Origin: Telmatactis stephensoni
Taxonomy: Eukaryota; Cnidaria; Anthozoa; Actiniaria; Isophelliidae
Reading direction: 5' to 3'
Assembly: GCA_029948255.1 (NCBI GenBank)
Contig: JALIZF010001863.1
Span: forward strand, 434,001-498,000
Length of the DNA stretch: 64,000 bases
The translations under genes were made by a program, and so were the position numbers. Position 1 is the stretch's first letter. Each line of letters opens with the position of its first letter. Below the pieces are notes generated by a model, which was not told the origin of the DNA, ran no database searches, and saw only the letters and a program-made list of their open reading frames with translations. Positions 53,951-63,842 of this stretch are shown here, piece by piece.

Positions 53951-54805
53951 TTGTTTTAATTAATTTTTGTAACCTGTTCAACCGGTTTCAAATCTTGTCC
54001 AAAAATTATGCTTTCGCTGCTTTAGAACTATCAACATGAATTAAAAGCAGTGCTAAATCCGATCGCGAGTTGCTGAAATATCGCGTATCATTACAAGGTT
54101 GGTTTTTGAAACAGTTAAAATATCAGTGTTTTAATTATGATATGATATTAGTTATAACTAGAAAACATTCCCCGTAACGTAACTGAAGCGTGTTTACCAG
54201 ACAGACCCAGATGCAAGTGTCTGGAAATAAGCGACTACCGAGCTTCAAGAACATTAAATCGCGCGTATTGCATTTCTAGATCTGCTTAATAATACAAATG
54301 CAAATACAAATTCATTCATCGATAATTCAAAGTACAAAAATATATTTAACCTGCATAGCTAAAGCTAGTCTAGGCAGGTTAAATTTACAATTTAATTTGC
54401 TAGTTTCTCTGATCGAGCATGGCGCATACATATCCCGAACTACTTTGAATTTCTCAAATCCCAAATTCCTAAAGTTTCGATGCATATCGTGATCGATCGA
54501 ATACAAGAAGGGTAATTTAATTCAAACAAAGTTCTAAGAATGATCCAGAGTCGATGTGCAGTTAAGTGTGCATGGTTTGCACTTGGCAAGTGGTTTTGGC
54601 TTGGTTTTGCCTTCTCAGCCTGGTTTTCGACCATTTTGGTCTTCTATACAAACCGATAATTAGGCAAAAAGTTCATTTGGATCTGTTCTTCAAGCCGCAA
54701 ACATGGTTATTAAGCGAGTTGTCGCGATTGTCTATCCCTATTTGAGGTGCAAAATACTTAGTATAAAGATGGCGAATCATCTCGCGGATGTGCATTTACT
54801 GTATA

Positions 54806-55060
54806 TAGCTATTTCATTTAACGTTGTCGCTGATAAGCTTAAAAGCCTAAAGGCTAAAGCCTTTCAACTATATCTTTTGTTTACCAATAAACTTCGCTGT
54901 AGGCTATCTGAGAAATTAAGGAATATATGTGTCCAAGTTGTAGAATTTGCAAACATTATACAGTGAGTTTCTTATTGTAATGATAAAATTTCTCATGATT
55001 CCGCTCTCAAAGCTTTAGGCTTTAGGCTTTTTTCAGCGACAACGTTAATTGAATTAGCTA
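54806..55060. mobile_element. MITE, TIR TAGCTATTTCA, copy 2
   Basis: Same family as 50811-51062 with scattered substitutions ('gtcgctgataagcttaaaagcc'). It lies just outside the right arm of the old inverted repeat. Confidence 0.85.
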
Positions 55061-55354
55061 TATTAACCAAAGAAGAAAGTACCGACAAGAAGCCATACTT
55101 TAGCCGAAAGTCAAATTTTTGTCGTGTACCAAACCAAAACAGATTAAAAACAATACCAATGATTCACCGAGAAAGAACAGTTAATGGACGGTTGTAAAAT
55201 AGTTTAGCTTAGTTTTAAGTGTCAACTAGACGCATAACTGCGTGAACATGGGCTTCCTAATTAGTCATAAGCTTCGTTTTTATTACGTATAACAATGTAC
55301 AATTTAGCTATAAAATCAATATGTACTGATACTTCTATCAAACAAGCTACGCAT

Positions 55355-55795
55355 CTATTCTTGAAAAAGCGACTTATTATCCAATTTATCTTCAGCTTCA
55401 GTAATATGTGTTATATCTGTGTGGTCATTGCTAATATTTGTACAATCAATAACAACATCTTTATACAATGTGTTACTAGCTTTAAGCCATGTATTAAAGT
55501 GCTGCTTGTACAGATGTTGGTCTGGCAGCTTCAAAATATACATGACCTCTAAATTGTAGTTTTATTTTTAACTTAATCGCTGGAGGACGAGGCAGAATGT
55601 TACATGTCTTATCACATTGCACTGGTACATTGCAAATAGAGCCTTTAACCTTACGTTGCTGACCTTTAGGCATAATGACAATTTTTTCAAATACATGTAC
55701 CATACGCTGTGCTATCAATATTTGTTCTAATTTTCGTAGACATTCAAGTTCAGTTTGTAAAACTGTTGTGGTACATTTGAGCGTATTTTATGATA
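55355..55795 (-). pseudogene. Helitron-type helicase-like N-terminal region (relic)
   Basis: Minus-strand frames give 'TELECLRKLEQILIAQRMV', 'FEKIVIMPKGQQRKVKGSIC', 'NVPVQCDKTCNILPRPP', 'IKLKIKLQFRGHVYFEAARP' and, after a frame change near 55545, 'KASNTLYKDVVID'. This series of blocks is characteristic of the region N-terminal to the Helitron Rep/helicase (DUF6570/helicase-like). The Rep and helicase domains themselves are absent, so only a fragment remains. It is followed on the left by AT-rich DNA. Confidence 0.75.
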
Positions 55796-56115
55796 AACAA
55801 AGCTTGCTACTGAGTTCACGGCTACGATGACAACGTAAATGCCTATAATTATAATAAACAAATCTTAAATAACGAGATCTAATATTATGGGTGATCTTTA
55901 TTGTGACTCTGCATCGATCATTATATGCATGTATAATCAATCAACTAGTCTTATCTAATACATCACAATCACTGAACGATGAAATGACAACAGTTTGAGT
56001 ATAGCAGTATACCCTAATAAAGTTAATAGTATTAAATAAGGAAAATAAAACATACTTTCTTGAAGTAAAAAGAATAAAAGAAACAGTGTACTTAGCATTA
56101 TTACAAAAGAAATGA
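55796..56115. other. No gene recognised
   Basis: AT-rich, between the Helitron fragment and the next minus-strand frame. Confidence 0.4.
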
Positions 56116-56352
56116 TCATCTTTGATGTCGCTTTGCCTTGAGTGTGGGATGGTTTTGTGTAAACACAGTCGCTAGTCTTGTATCTTGTTCGCTTGAAATC
56201 CTCATTTTTTGCTCGGTATATCTTTGTTCACATTCTGTACTTGGATTCTTTGTGGTTTTAGAGTTGGTATAAGCTGAAATATAAGTCGCTTTTGTATAGA
56301 TAGGTAGCTTGTTTGGCTTAAGTTTCACGAAAAATTCACAGTATCTCGACAA
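56116..56352 (-). CDS. Candidate 78-aa ORF, possibly 5' part of the Helitron gene
   Basis: A basic, Thr/Lys/Gln-rich frame starting 'MSRYCEFFVKLKPNKLPIYT' and containing 'EQKMRISSEQDTRLATVF', which resembles the charged repeats often found at the start of Helitron-type proteins. It is on the same strand and upstream of the Helitron fragment. An 'acacgcatgcgtgg' palindrome at 56389 could be promoter sequence. Low certainty. Confidence 0.3.
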   Translation of the reverse strand: MSRYCEFFVKLKPNKLPIYTKATYISAYTNSKTTKNPSTECEQRYTEQKMRISSEQDTRLATVFTQNHPTLKAKRHQR

Positions 56353-56447
56353 ATGCCCTTTTGCGTGGATAATTCCCGATCAAGACGACAACACGCATGC
56401 GTGGACATTTTGACGACCAAGACGACAAACATAAATAAAGGCGAATT

Positions 56448-56486
56448 TAAAACATGGGCTTCGCTTCCACAGGAAGCCCATGTAAT
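56448..56486. repeat. Perfect hairpin 'catgggcttc'/'gaagcccatg'
   Basis: 'acatgggcttc' and 'gaagcccatgt' pair around the loop 'gcttccacag'. A Helitron 3' end would have a GC-rich hairpin like this, but no CTRR follows at the right distance. A half-copy 'acatgggcttcc' is at 55248. Confidence 0.55.
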
Positions 56487-57120
56487 AATTCCACAAAGAG
56501 AAACTTTGCCATCTGTAAAATTGTACAGAGTGGTAACTTGGCTGATATTCTAGACTACGAGAAAGGAACAACTGTCTGACAGTAAAAAATAATTAAATCT
56601 GGACAACCTTTAGATGTTGTAAAGCATTAGATTTTAATACAAAGATTCCCGGATAGAAATCATAACGAGCCGCAGCCGACTTGATTTTTAAAACAGCAGG
56701 GGTACTGGTTGCTACGGAGCAACGTCATAATCTGATTAATTGCGGTTACGTTCTGACATTGCCGAGGGATTATTCTTTCAACAGCATACATACGCAGTTA
56801 CGTTTTCCGTGTTATTTTTGGGAGCTACGTCAGGATTTTGGCGCAAAATTGAAATATAAGTCCATTCATCTTCGGTCATGTTTGAGCAGTGTTCGTGTTT
56901 TAGATCGGTCCCTAACTATGAATAGAGTGGTTGAGCAAAAGAACCCTCAAACGTTTTGGTACATGTTGAATAGTACTTTATGTGGTAAAAAGTTTCTATG
57001 TTCTGCAATTAATTATTTCGAAATATCCACATCAATTCTCGCGAGACGACAATGGCGTACAAATTGAGATGTGCTCGATCGACGCGCGACAAGGAGGTAA
57101 CAGTTGTATTGCCGTTTGGT
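56487..57120. other. No gene confirmed
   Basis: A 128-codon plus-strand frame (56681-57067, 'VVEQKNPQTFWYMLNSTLCG') is open but has no recognised domain, promoter or splice evidence. Confidence 0.35.
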
Positions 57121-58210
57121 CATGAAGTCCTGAGTATTTGAATTGGTAGTTGCATTGCCTGAGTGCTTCGGGTGCAAAGAAATTCTCTTTGTGCCTAGCT
57201 GGTTCATCCAGCATGAAGTCCTGGCTATTTGAATTGGTAGGTACAGTGCCTGAGTGCTTCGGGTGTAAAGAAATATTTTCTTTATGCCTAGCTGGTCCAT
57301 CCAGCATGAAGTCCTGGTTATTTGAAGTAAGTGCATTGCCTGAGTGCTTCGGGTGTAAAGAAATATTTTCTTTATGCCTAGCTGGTCCATCCAGCATGAA
57401 GTCCTGGCTATTTGAATTGGTAGGTGCATTGCCTGAGTGCTTCGGGTGCAAAGAAATTCTCTTTGTGCCTAGCTGGTTCATCCAGCATGAAGTCCTGGCT
57501 ATTTGAATTGGTAGGTGCATTGCCTGAGTGCTTCGGGTGCAAAGAAATTCTCTTTGTGCCTAGCTGGTCCATCCAGCATGAAGTCCTGGCTATTTGAAAG
57601 TGCACTGCCTGAGTGCTTCGGGTGCAAAGAAATTCGCTTTGTGCCTAGCTGGTTCATCCAGCATGAAGTCCTGGCTATTTGAATTGGTAGGTACAGTGCC
57701 TGAGTGCTTCGGGTGTAAAGAAATATTTTCTTTATGCCTAGCTGGTCCATCCAGCATGAAGTCCTGGCTATTTGAAATAAGTGCATTGCCTGAGTGCTTC
57801 GGGTGTAAAGAAATTCTCTTTATGCCTAGCTGGTCCATCCGGCATGAAGTCCTGGCTATTTGAATTGGTAGGTACATTGCCTGAGTGCTTCGGGTGCAAA
57901 GAAATTCTCTTTGTGCCTAGCTGGTTCATCCAGCATGAAGTCCTGGCTATTTGAATTGGTAGGTACAGTGCCTGAGTGCTTCGGGTGTAAAGAAATATTT
58001 TCTTTATGCCTAGCTGGTCCATCCAGCATGAAGTCCTGGCTATTTGAATTGGTAGGTGCATTGCCTGAGTGCTTCGGGTGCAAAGAAATTCTCTTTGTGC
58101 CTAGCTGGTCCATCCAGCATGAAGTCCTGGCTATTTGAAAGTGCACTGCCTGAGTGCTTCGGGTGCAAAGAAATATTTTCTTTATGCCTAGCTGGTCCAT
58201 CCAGCTATTC
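57121..58210. repeat. 91-bp satellite array, 12 units
   Basis: 'gaagtcctgg' recurs about every 91 bp from 57124 to 58120. Two main unit types alternate: one with 'gcaaagaaattctctttgtgcc', one with 'gtaaagaaatattttctttatgcc'. Each unit can form two hairpins: (C/T)AAAGA..TCTTT(G/A) and GCTGGttcatCCAGC. The many overlapping frames on both strands are consequences of the repeat. Confidence 0.95.
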
Positions 58211-58734
58211 GAATTGCTGGGTGAAAAAGACTATAATATGTTAGAAAGCAGTACTTGAAGCTCGTTTCAGTAATCAAAATAGCTTTATTAGCATAAAAGT
58301 CCTCAGTCTTTGTACAGAACTGGAATTATAATATAAAATCTAAATTTGCGCTGACTTCGGATTGATGTACTTCTATAGTAATGCTGAGATCTTCGCTTAC
58401 GGTGGCCGGTTGTTGTAATTCAGCAGTCTTCTACTTAAGTCTATCTGAACGACTTGGACGAGAGTTAAAGAAAGTTTTATTTTTTTTTGAGTTTGCGATT
58501 TAGCTTTGTTGTTGTAATCTTTTCTGAATGAAAGCCTGGTTTTTGGCAAACGATGGTGTCAATTGACAAGTATGACATGTTTGTTAAACAAGAGGTCCTG
58601 CTGTTCTGCTGAAAAAGCTTTAGTTGCTCAAAACACACGAATAATATTCTTATTTCGGGTCAGCAAGTTTCTCACTAGTCCAAAATACTATTTCATTGTT
58701 TGGGGCACTTTTGACGACCTCCAGTTATTTTTAC
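58211..58734. other. No gene recognised
   Basis: AT-rich flank between the satellite and the orphan gene. Confidence 0.4.
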
Positions 58735-60133
58735 CTTGATTGTTCCTTGACTAGCACGTTTTTCTCTTTCGGGATTCTTGATGGAAACATCTGGATATCT
58801 ATCTGTAACAAAATCAATTCGTCTAGCCAAGGCTGTTTGGGGGACAACTGCATGAAAAACAGTGGCTGCTAACTCTTCAAATGTCTCTGGGATGTCTCAG
58901 TTTTATTGACTGAAGTACAGCCATACCATCAACGATTATTGCAGCAGTTGGTGGAACATCCTCAGCTGGTTCGACTCCGTCAACCAATGACTCTAATAAC
59001 TTAGACTTCACAGTCTTGCAAAGAGACCCATCAACTGAAGCCAGAGACCACGGAAGAGGGCCAAGGTAGTAGGTGAATATTTCTCGTAGATCCATATCTC
59101 TTGTCTGGGCGACAACAACAAGACGGGCAAAGATATCCCTGTCAGCTTTAAGCATGACTTCTTTTCCACCTATCTTGACAGTTGAAAGCGACAGAGATGC
59201 AAAAGTGGATAGCTTCAGTTTTGGTATTCGATCATAGAATGCAACTTCAGCTTTCATCAATCTTTTCTTCATAAACGTTTCCATCGCTTCAGTCCCTTTA
59301 TCATGGGCCAATAAGAGTTCATTAGTTTCACACAATTCGTGGATTGTCGAAGAGGTTAGCTCATTTCGCACTTTGGCTGTTGCTAACATCACGTCTTTCC
59401 TAAGCGACTGCACTTCTGGGTCACGTTCTGTTTCACTAAGGAATCAGGCCTGCCAGCTGAGCCGTAACAAGGACTCAAGTACCACCAAACAACAACAAAT
59501 ATAATAAACTGTAGTAAATGTATTGATAAATAGCAAGGGACACTTTTATAATGACATAATGACAATAATGACACTTTTATAATGACATAATGACAATAAT
59601 AACCTTACAAAATAATATTCACCTTATGTGTACGCAGTGACCTGTTGTAGTGCTTCCCTTCAAGAACACCGTTGAGTGAACCACTCCCTACCAGTTTGGA
59701 TTCGAGCAGTAGATCTCTCAGTCCACCATATCACTGAAGCGCTTTCCTATAACTGAGAGAAATACGCATGCAATATGAAAGCTCCCAATTTGTAGCACAA
59801 TGCTTGTAAACTCCTCTTTCTGTTTCCATACTACCTCTAGTGCCTTTGCATATATTGCTTGATCTAGAACCACAACAGTGTCCGTCAATCCAAGCTTAGT
59901 TGCCATTTCAGTAGACCTCTTGTTGGTGAAGCATCTATAAGTTGGCAGCTAGCCAACTACACTCTTGGATGGTATTTCTTGGCTGGTTGCTACTTGGTTG
60001 AAGCCACTCCAGGCTGGTACAGTTTGCAGAGCATTTGAATTGGCTTCACTTCGGTCACGCAGACGTGATAAAAACCATGCAAAGTCATTGGTGTTTGCCT
60101 TGACATGACTATTCGCTCTGTTAGCAATGACCA
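58735..60133 (-). pseudogene. C-terminal two thirds of a multi-copy orphan protein family
   Basis: Minus-strand coding blocks in order: 'VKANTNDFAWFLSRLRDR', 'LQTVPAWSGFNQVATSQEIP' (60133-59950); frameshift; 'LGLTDTVVVLDQAIYAKALE', 'VLQIGSFHIACVFLSVIGKR' (59910-59725); frameshift; 'GLRDLLLESKLVGSGSLNGV', 'GKHYNRSLRTHK' ending at a GT donor (about 59627); acceptor CTGGCAG near 59452; then 'STIHELCETNELLLAHDKGT', 'KADRDIFARLVVVAQTRDMD', 'YYLGPLPWSLASVDGSL' (59413-58895); frameshift; 'RRIDFVTDRYPDVSIKNPER' to 58735. From memory this is one recurrent, highly duplicated protein family of unknown function in cnidarian and other invertebrate genomes. At least three frameshifts make this copy a pseudogene. 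Confidence 0.65.
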
Positions 60134-61071
60134 GCCTAGTCCCCAGGCGTCCTCTGCGAGCGCGGAGCGCGAGCAAGTCCTGGGGCGAGCGCGAAGCGCG
60201 AGAGAACGCCTAGGAAATAATGCCAAAAGTGTCCCTGATTTGACCAAACGTGTCCCTGATCTTGAGCTGACTTAACAACTTGAATTTTCAATATTTTTCC
60301 AACAATTTCGGTTGAATGAGTATCGACATTCACCAAGATAGACCAAAAATTGGATTTTTACGAGTTTATATGTTTTTAAGAAAGCATAGAGGAAGATTAT
60401 AGACTGTAAAGGGGATTTCAGAGTCAAGAGACTACGCATAAGTGCATTTTATTCAAATCTATTACATTTTCAAACAATCACAGTCTTAGCAGTGATTATA
60501 AAACTAACTGAGTAAAGTTTGTTTACAATAAAATTTGAATCGAACCCTGTTGCGGCTAAAGGGAACTTGATAAATATCAGATACATAACATTGTATTACA
60601 AAGAATCTGACGGAGATTTGTTATTTTGTTTCTTCAAGTGCATAAATATTTGTGGATTTAACTGAACTAGTGACAGTAGTCTGTGTAAATAAAGCAATTT
60701 CAATTCACCAGAAGTGTTAGCGATATTACGTGGCTATCTAAAGAGATTTTACCTTTTCGGAGTGGAGAATCGAATAGACCGAACACAACTTATCGTATTG
60801 CTTCGATCGATGCGAACACACAACCGTTAGAGTTTTGAACTCAGTTCATTTCAGTTAATATCACATATAGGGTTTCTTGTGAGATCCAGGAGCATTTAAC
60901 TGCGACGCTAACATGTACAGCGTCTTCTAAAGCATCACGTTTGCATCAGACTAAGTTATCGTCCGCCATCTTGAACTTTGTTAATTGGCATTATTCGCTA
61001 GGCGTTCCCGTTGGAGTCACTCTGTGACGTCACGTTTTGAAACGAGAGACGGGATAGCCTGGGGACTAGGC
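60134..61071. mobile_element. MITE, TIR GCCTAGTCCCCAGGC, 938 bp
   Basis: GCCTAGTCCCCAGGC at the left, GCCTGGGGACTAGGC at the right, with inner pairs such as 'cgcctaggaaataatgccaa' (60207) and 'ttggcattattcgctaggcg' (60985). The left end has 'gcgagcgcggagcgcgagc', a GC-rich self-complementary patch. It stands exactly where the orphan gene's coding sequence stops. Confidence 0.82.
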
Positions 61072-61088
61072 ATATTCAGCATATTCAC

Positions 61089-62207
61089 CAGGGGCCGGTT
61101 GCATAAACCTTAATATCGTACTTAAGTGTGATCTTAACTTAAGGGTGTTGCATAAAATATCTTAAGTTGTTTCTTAAGAGTTTCACTAAAGTAATAATTC
61201 GTAAGATTTTCGTAAGAGACCACTTAAGTGCTGATTATGCAACGGAATTTACAGCTGTTGCATAAACGCTTTGCGAGTATTTGTTAAGTGCAAAAAGGGC
61301 ACGTAGATTTACGGGTGCCCGTGAGGTCCCGTAAGTCTAAGTGTGCCCTAGATTTTCATACTTGAGGCTACCTAAAATCACACTATTTGGCGCGCAAACA
61401 AGGCAATAGTGGTTGGTTGAACCTTGCAAATAGAGTGGATGTATTATATATTCGTGAATCATGCCCAGGCCATTTCGCCACAACATCTGTGATCATCAAC
61501 CTGTCATTTCCACACATTTGGCTATTATAGATTGAAAATCTTTTCTATTCACAAACGCCACCTCATGGTTTTTGGATTTCAGGAACTTGATATGGGTTTC
61601 ATCTATAACCCCCTCGACCGGCATGGAAAACCATGTTGCTCTTATGTTTCTAACGCGCAATAGCCGCACCGCATTCTTCTGCACTTGGCCAATATATGAA
61701 ATCGTTCCTAAGCTTGACAATAGCCCTTGTCACTCCTGCTTACCATACTTTTATGAACTTTAATCGTATCACCGACCACCTTGAAAGGAACCACATACAA
61801 AAAAATCTAAACCCCACCATTAGTTGTTGGGAAGCCGAAGTGCATGATTTCGCCGAGTGTTGTTGTTCAAGATTATGATGAACATGCTGGAGAACCTCGT
61901 AAAACCTAGTTCTTGTCATTCGAAATCTTTGAAAATAATAATCATCAGAGATAATGAATCCAATGGGTTATCGAATCTCTGTCTCTGAATACTGTTGGTC
62001 TACGTAAACGTCGCTGCTCGTAAAGTGAAGTGAAGTGAAGTAACGTAAAGTAAGAACTTAAGTGTCTCGTATATTCACACTTAAGTTACGAACTTAAGAG
62101 TTTGTTGAGTGTGCTTTATGCAACTCACGTAAAAGAACCCGTACCCAAATCTTAAGTGCCTCTCTTAAATGAACACTTACGAACAAGGTTTATGCAACCG
62201 GCCCCAG
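61089..62207 (-). mobile_element. PIF/Harbinger DNA transposon with 3-bp CAG target duplication
   Basis: Element 61092-62204 (1113 bp) with 20-bp TIRs GGGCCGGTTGCATAAACCTT / AAGGTTTATGCAACCGGCCC, flanked by CAG on both sides (61089-61091, 62205-62207). Subterminal 'cttaagtg' and 'gtaagag' motifs are repeated at both ends. It carries a fragment of Harbinger transposase on the minus strand, so it is internally deleted. Confidence 0.9.
61496..61720 (-). pseudogene. Harbinger transposase fragment (HARBI1-like DDE domain)
   Basis: Minus-strand frame with 'FSMPVEGVIDETHIKFLKSK' and 'EVAFVNRKDFQSIIAKCV', matching the Harbinger nuclease region: the first catalytic Asp in 'VID-x-THI' and the 'FVNRKxxxSI' block. 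The second and third acidic residues are not present in this frame, so the enzyme is truncated. Confidence 0.8.
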
Positions 62208-62301
62208 GGCCGCATCTTTTCCCGGCATTGTACTCGCAAATCTGCAATTTTAGTGATTACGCTAATTAGAAATAAAGTATTTTGGTTATTTTTAGTACAA
62301 T
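62208..62301. other. Junction between Harbinger element and orphan gene
   Basis: Short unassigned DNA; may be intron or decayed exon of the orphan gene. Confidence 0.35.
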
Positions 62302-62870
62302 TCACAAAGAAATGGTTTTCTTACGAATACCTGGCTTGGAGCAGTACGAAAAGTGCGTTTCTTCAAGAAGGTCAGTATTGTCCCAGCAAAATGTGCTAAA
62401 GACATTTGGTGAAATAACCTTCGGTAATATCACACCATGCTCTCTTGCGGCTTCTAAATGGTTCTCAGTAAGTCTAGTCTCAACTTCAAGAACCTGGTCA
62501 TACGATATCCCATGACCATATCTAGTCAGCAAAGTGATTACTTCTTTGGATCCAGTGAGATTTTCAACTGTGAGAGGTAAAGTAACATGCTTTGGTGTTT
62601 TATGCCTTCCGTTTGAAACACTGTACAATAGGTCTTAAGCAAGAGAAAGAACTAGTTCCTGACAGTGTTCCTCAACATGAACTTTACAGCGGTTTGCAGC
62701 GGAGCGTTTAATGCAAACTGTTTCAGCGTTTGTTTTTCGCGTTTGAACTCTACGTTGTCAGGGTAAGTTTCAATTGTTTCTAGGGGGCGGAGACTACGTT
62801 TCGCACGTTTCGCACGTGCTTTTGAAGTATTTCTCTCGTCTTGATCTTCACACTCTATATGGCAACTCAA
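62302..62870 (-). pseudogene. N-terminal part of the multi-copy orphan protein
   Basis: Minus strand. 62870-62655 reads 'RSLRPLETIETYPDNVEFKR', 'KQTLKQFALNAPLQTAVKFM' and then decays with an in-frame TAG and TAA around 62640. In the next frame 62628-62340 reads 'GRHKTPKHVTLPLTVENLTG', 'VITLLTRYGHGISYDQVLEV' and 'FSTFCWDNTDLLEET'. The latter blocks are, from memory, the usual N-terminal half of the same family found at 58735-60133. Same strand and order, so both are one gene split by the MITE and Harbinger insertions. Confidence 0.6.
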
Positions 62871-63512
62871 TCATCGGCTGAGTTCATCTTCACAATGGCG
62901 TCAAGCAGACAGGTTCGTGTAAAAGTACGCTATGATTACTACTCGAACAAGAGGATAATTATAAGTAATAGCATGGCTATGAGGTTGATTAGTGATTAAA
63001 TGTACCCGAAGCCGAGGGAGGTTTAGTGGAAGTTACAAATGAATAAATTAAAAGTGCTGTTATTACTCTAGGGAACTCTATTTAGACACTATCGCTCAAC
63101 CAGAACAGTACAAAACTAATGCAAGAAAGACCTAACACAAAGGAAACAATGCCTCGTTACAACTCACTTGTCTAAAACAGTTATTTATATTCACCAAATA
63201 ATATTGAAAATAAAAAAGCGTTGTGTGATAACATTGTCGTGCCACGCATGCGCAAGATTATTCCAGTCCATCCCAAATGTGACAAGCATGCTGAATAGTA
63301 TTGTAATCCATCCCACATGGTTTAGACTACACTGAAAGGTTACTTGAAGCTAATTTGCATAATTCAAGTACTGCTAGCTGCGGATGTGTCCTCAGGATAT
63401 TTCTCAGGGACGTATCCATAGTTGGACTCTTGCATAAACATGAGGTATGATTGGTTACTAATCGTACCTCATGTTTTATGCATTAGGTACGATTAGTTAC
63501 TAATCGTACCTA
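62871..63512. other. Spacer between inverted copies of the orphan-gene 5' end
   Basis: A plus-strand ATG at 62895 ('acaATGGCGTCAAGCAGACAG/GTTCGT') could be a first exon of six codons or chance. A hairpin 'tgaggtatgattggttactaatcgtacctcatg' lies at about 63440-63475, repeated in part to 63540. Confidence 0.35.
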
Positions 63513-63842
63513 ATGCTTATGCATGAGGTTCGATTAGTAGCAGTGAGGGGGCATTTAGCCATTAAATGCTCCTCTCGGAACAATAGAATCCGAGGCAACC
63601 ATGCTATTACTCCGTTGTACATAAGTGAGGATGATCTGTTGAGCTTCTCAGTCTCCTACTTTGACTTCAAAGAAAGGTTGCTTCAAGAAGTAATTCATTT
63701 ACAAAAGTTGACTACAATTAGTCGAATGACTGTAATGGAAGAAAATATCGAAGTTGATTTATCTTCTCTTTACTTCTCTGTTCAAATGAAAGAGCTGTTA
63801 GAGAAAGGACAAGACTTATCCATAAACTCAGCCGATGATTGA
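63513..63842 (+). CDS. Candidate 109-aa ORF upstream of the inverted orphan-gene copy
   Basis: A plus-strand frame containing 'YISEDDLLSFSVSYFDFKER', 'TTISRMTVMEENIEVDLSSL' and 'VQMKELLEKGQDLSINSADD', ending at TGA 63840-63842. Composition is protein-like. The end overlaps the point where sequence similarity to 62870 (minus) begins, so it may be the preceding exon of the same family. Not recognised on its own. Confidence 0.4.
   Translation: MLMHEVRLVAVRGHLAIKCSSRNNRIRGNHAITPLYISEDDLLSFSVSYFDFKERLLQEVIHLQKLTTISRMTVMEENIEVDLSSLYFSVQMKELLEKGQDLSINSADD

Larger units (their letters stand above)
51850..54580. repeat. Old inverted repeat, arms ~0.5-0.6 kb, 1.6-kb centre
   Basis: Left arm 51850-52325 pairs with right arm 53968-54580. 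Examples are 'aaagcagcgaaagcataatt' (52265) with 'aattatgctttcgctgcttt' (54004), and 'gttagaactttgtttgaatt' (51891) with 'aattcaaacaaagttctaa' (54518). The arms carry many substitutions and indels, so this is much older than the palindrome at 47 kb. The centre is not repeated and holds a promoter-like region and a short ORF. Confidence 0.8.

Noticed and set aside
57121..58210. Hammerhead ribozyme in the 91-bp satellite
   Set aside because: I looked for the CUGANGA and GAAA cores on both strands; only imperfect matches ('ctggatgaa', 'cgaagc') were seen.
57013..58244. Many overlapping 60-160-codon frames on both strands
   Set aside because: Product of the 91-bp satellite. The array is not CRISPR: repeats are adjacent and there are no unique spacers.
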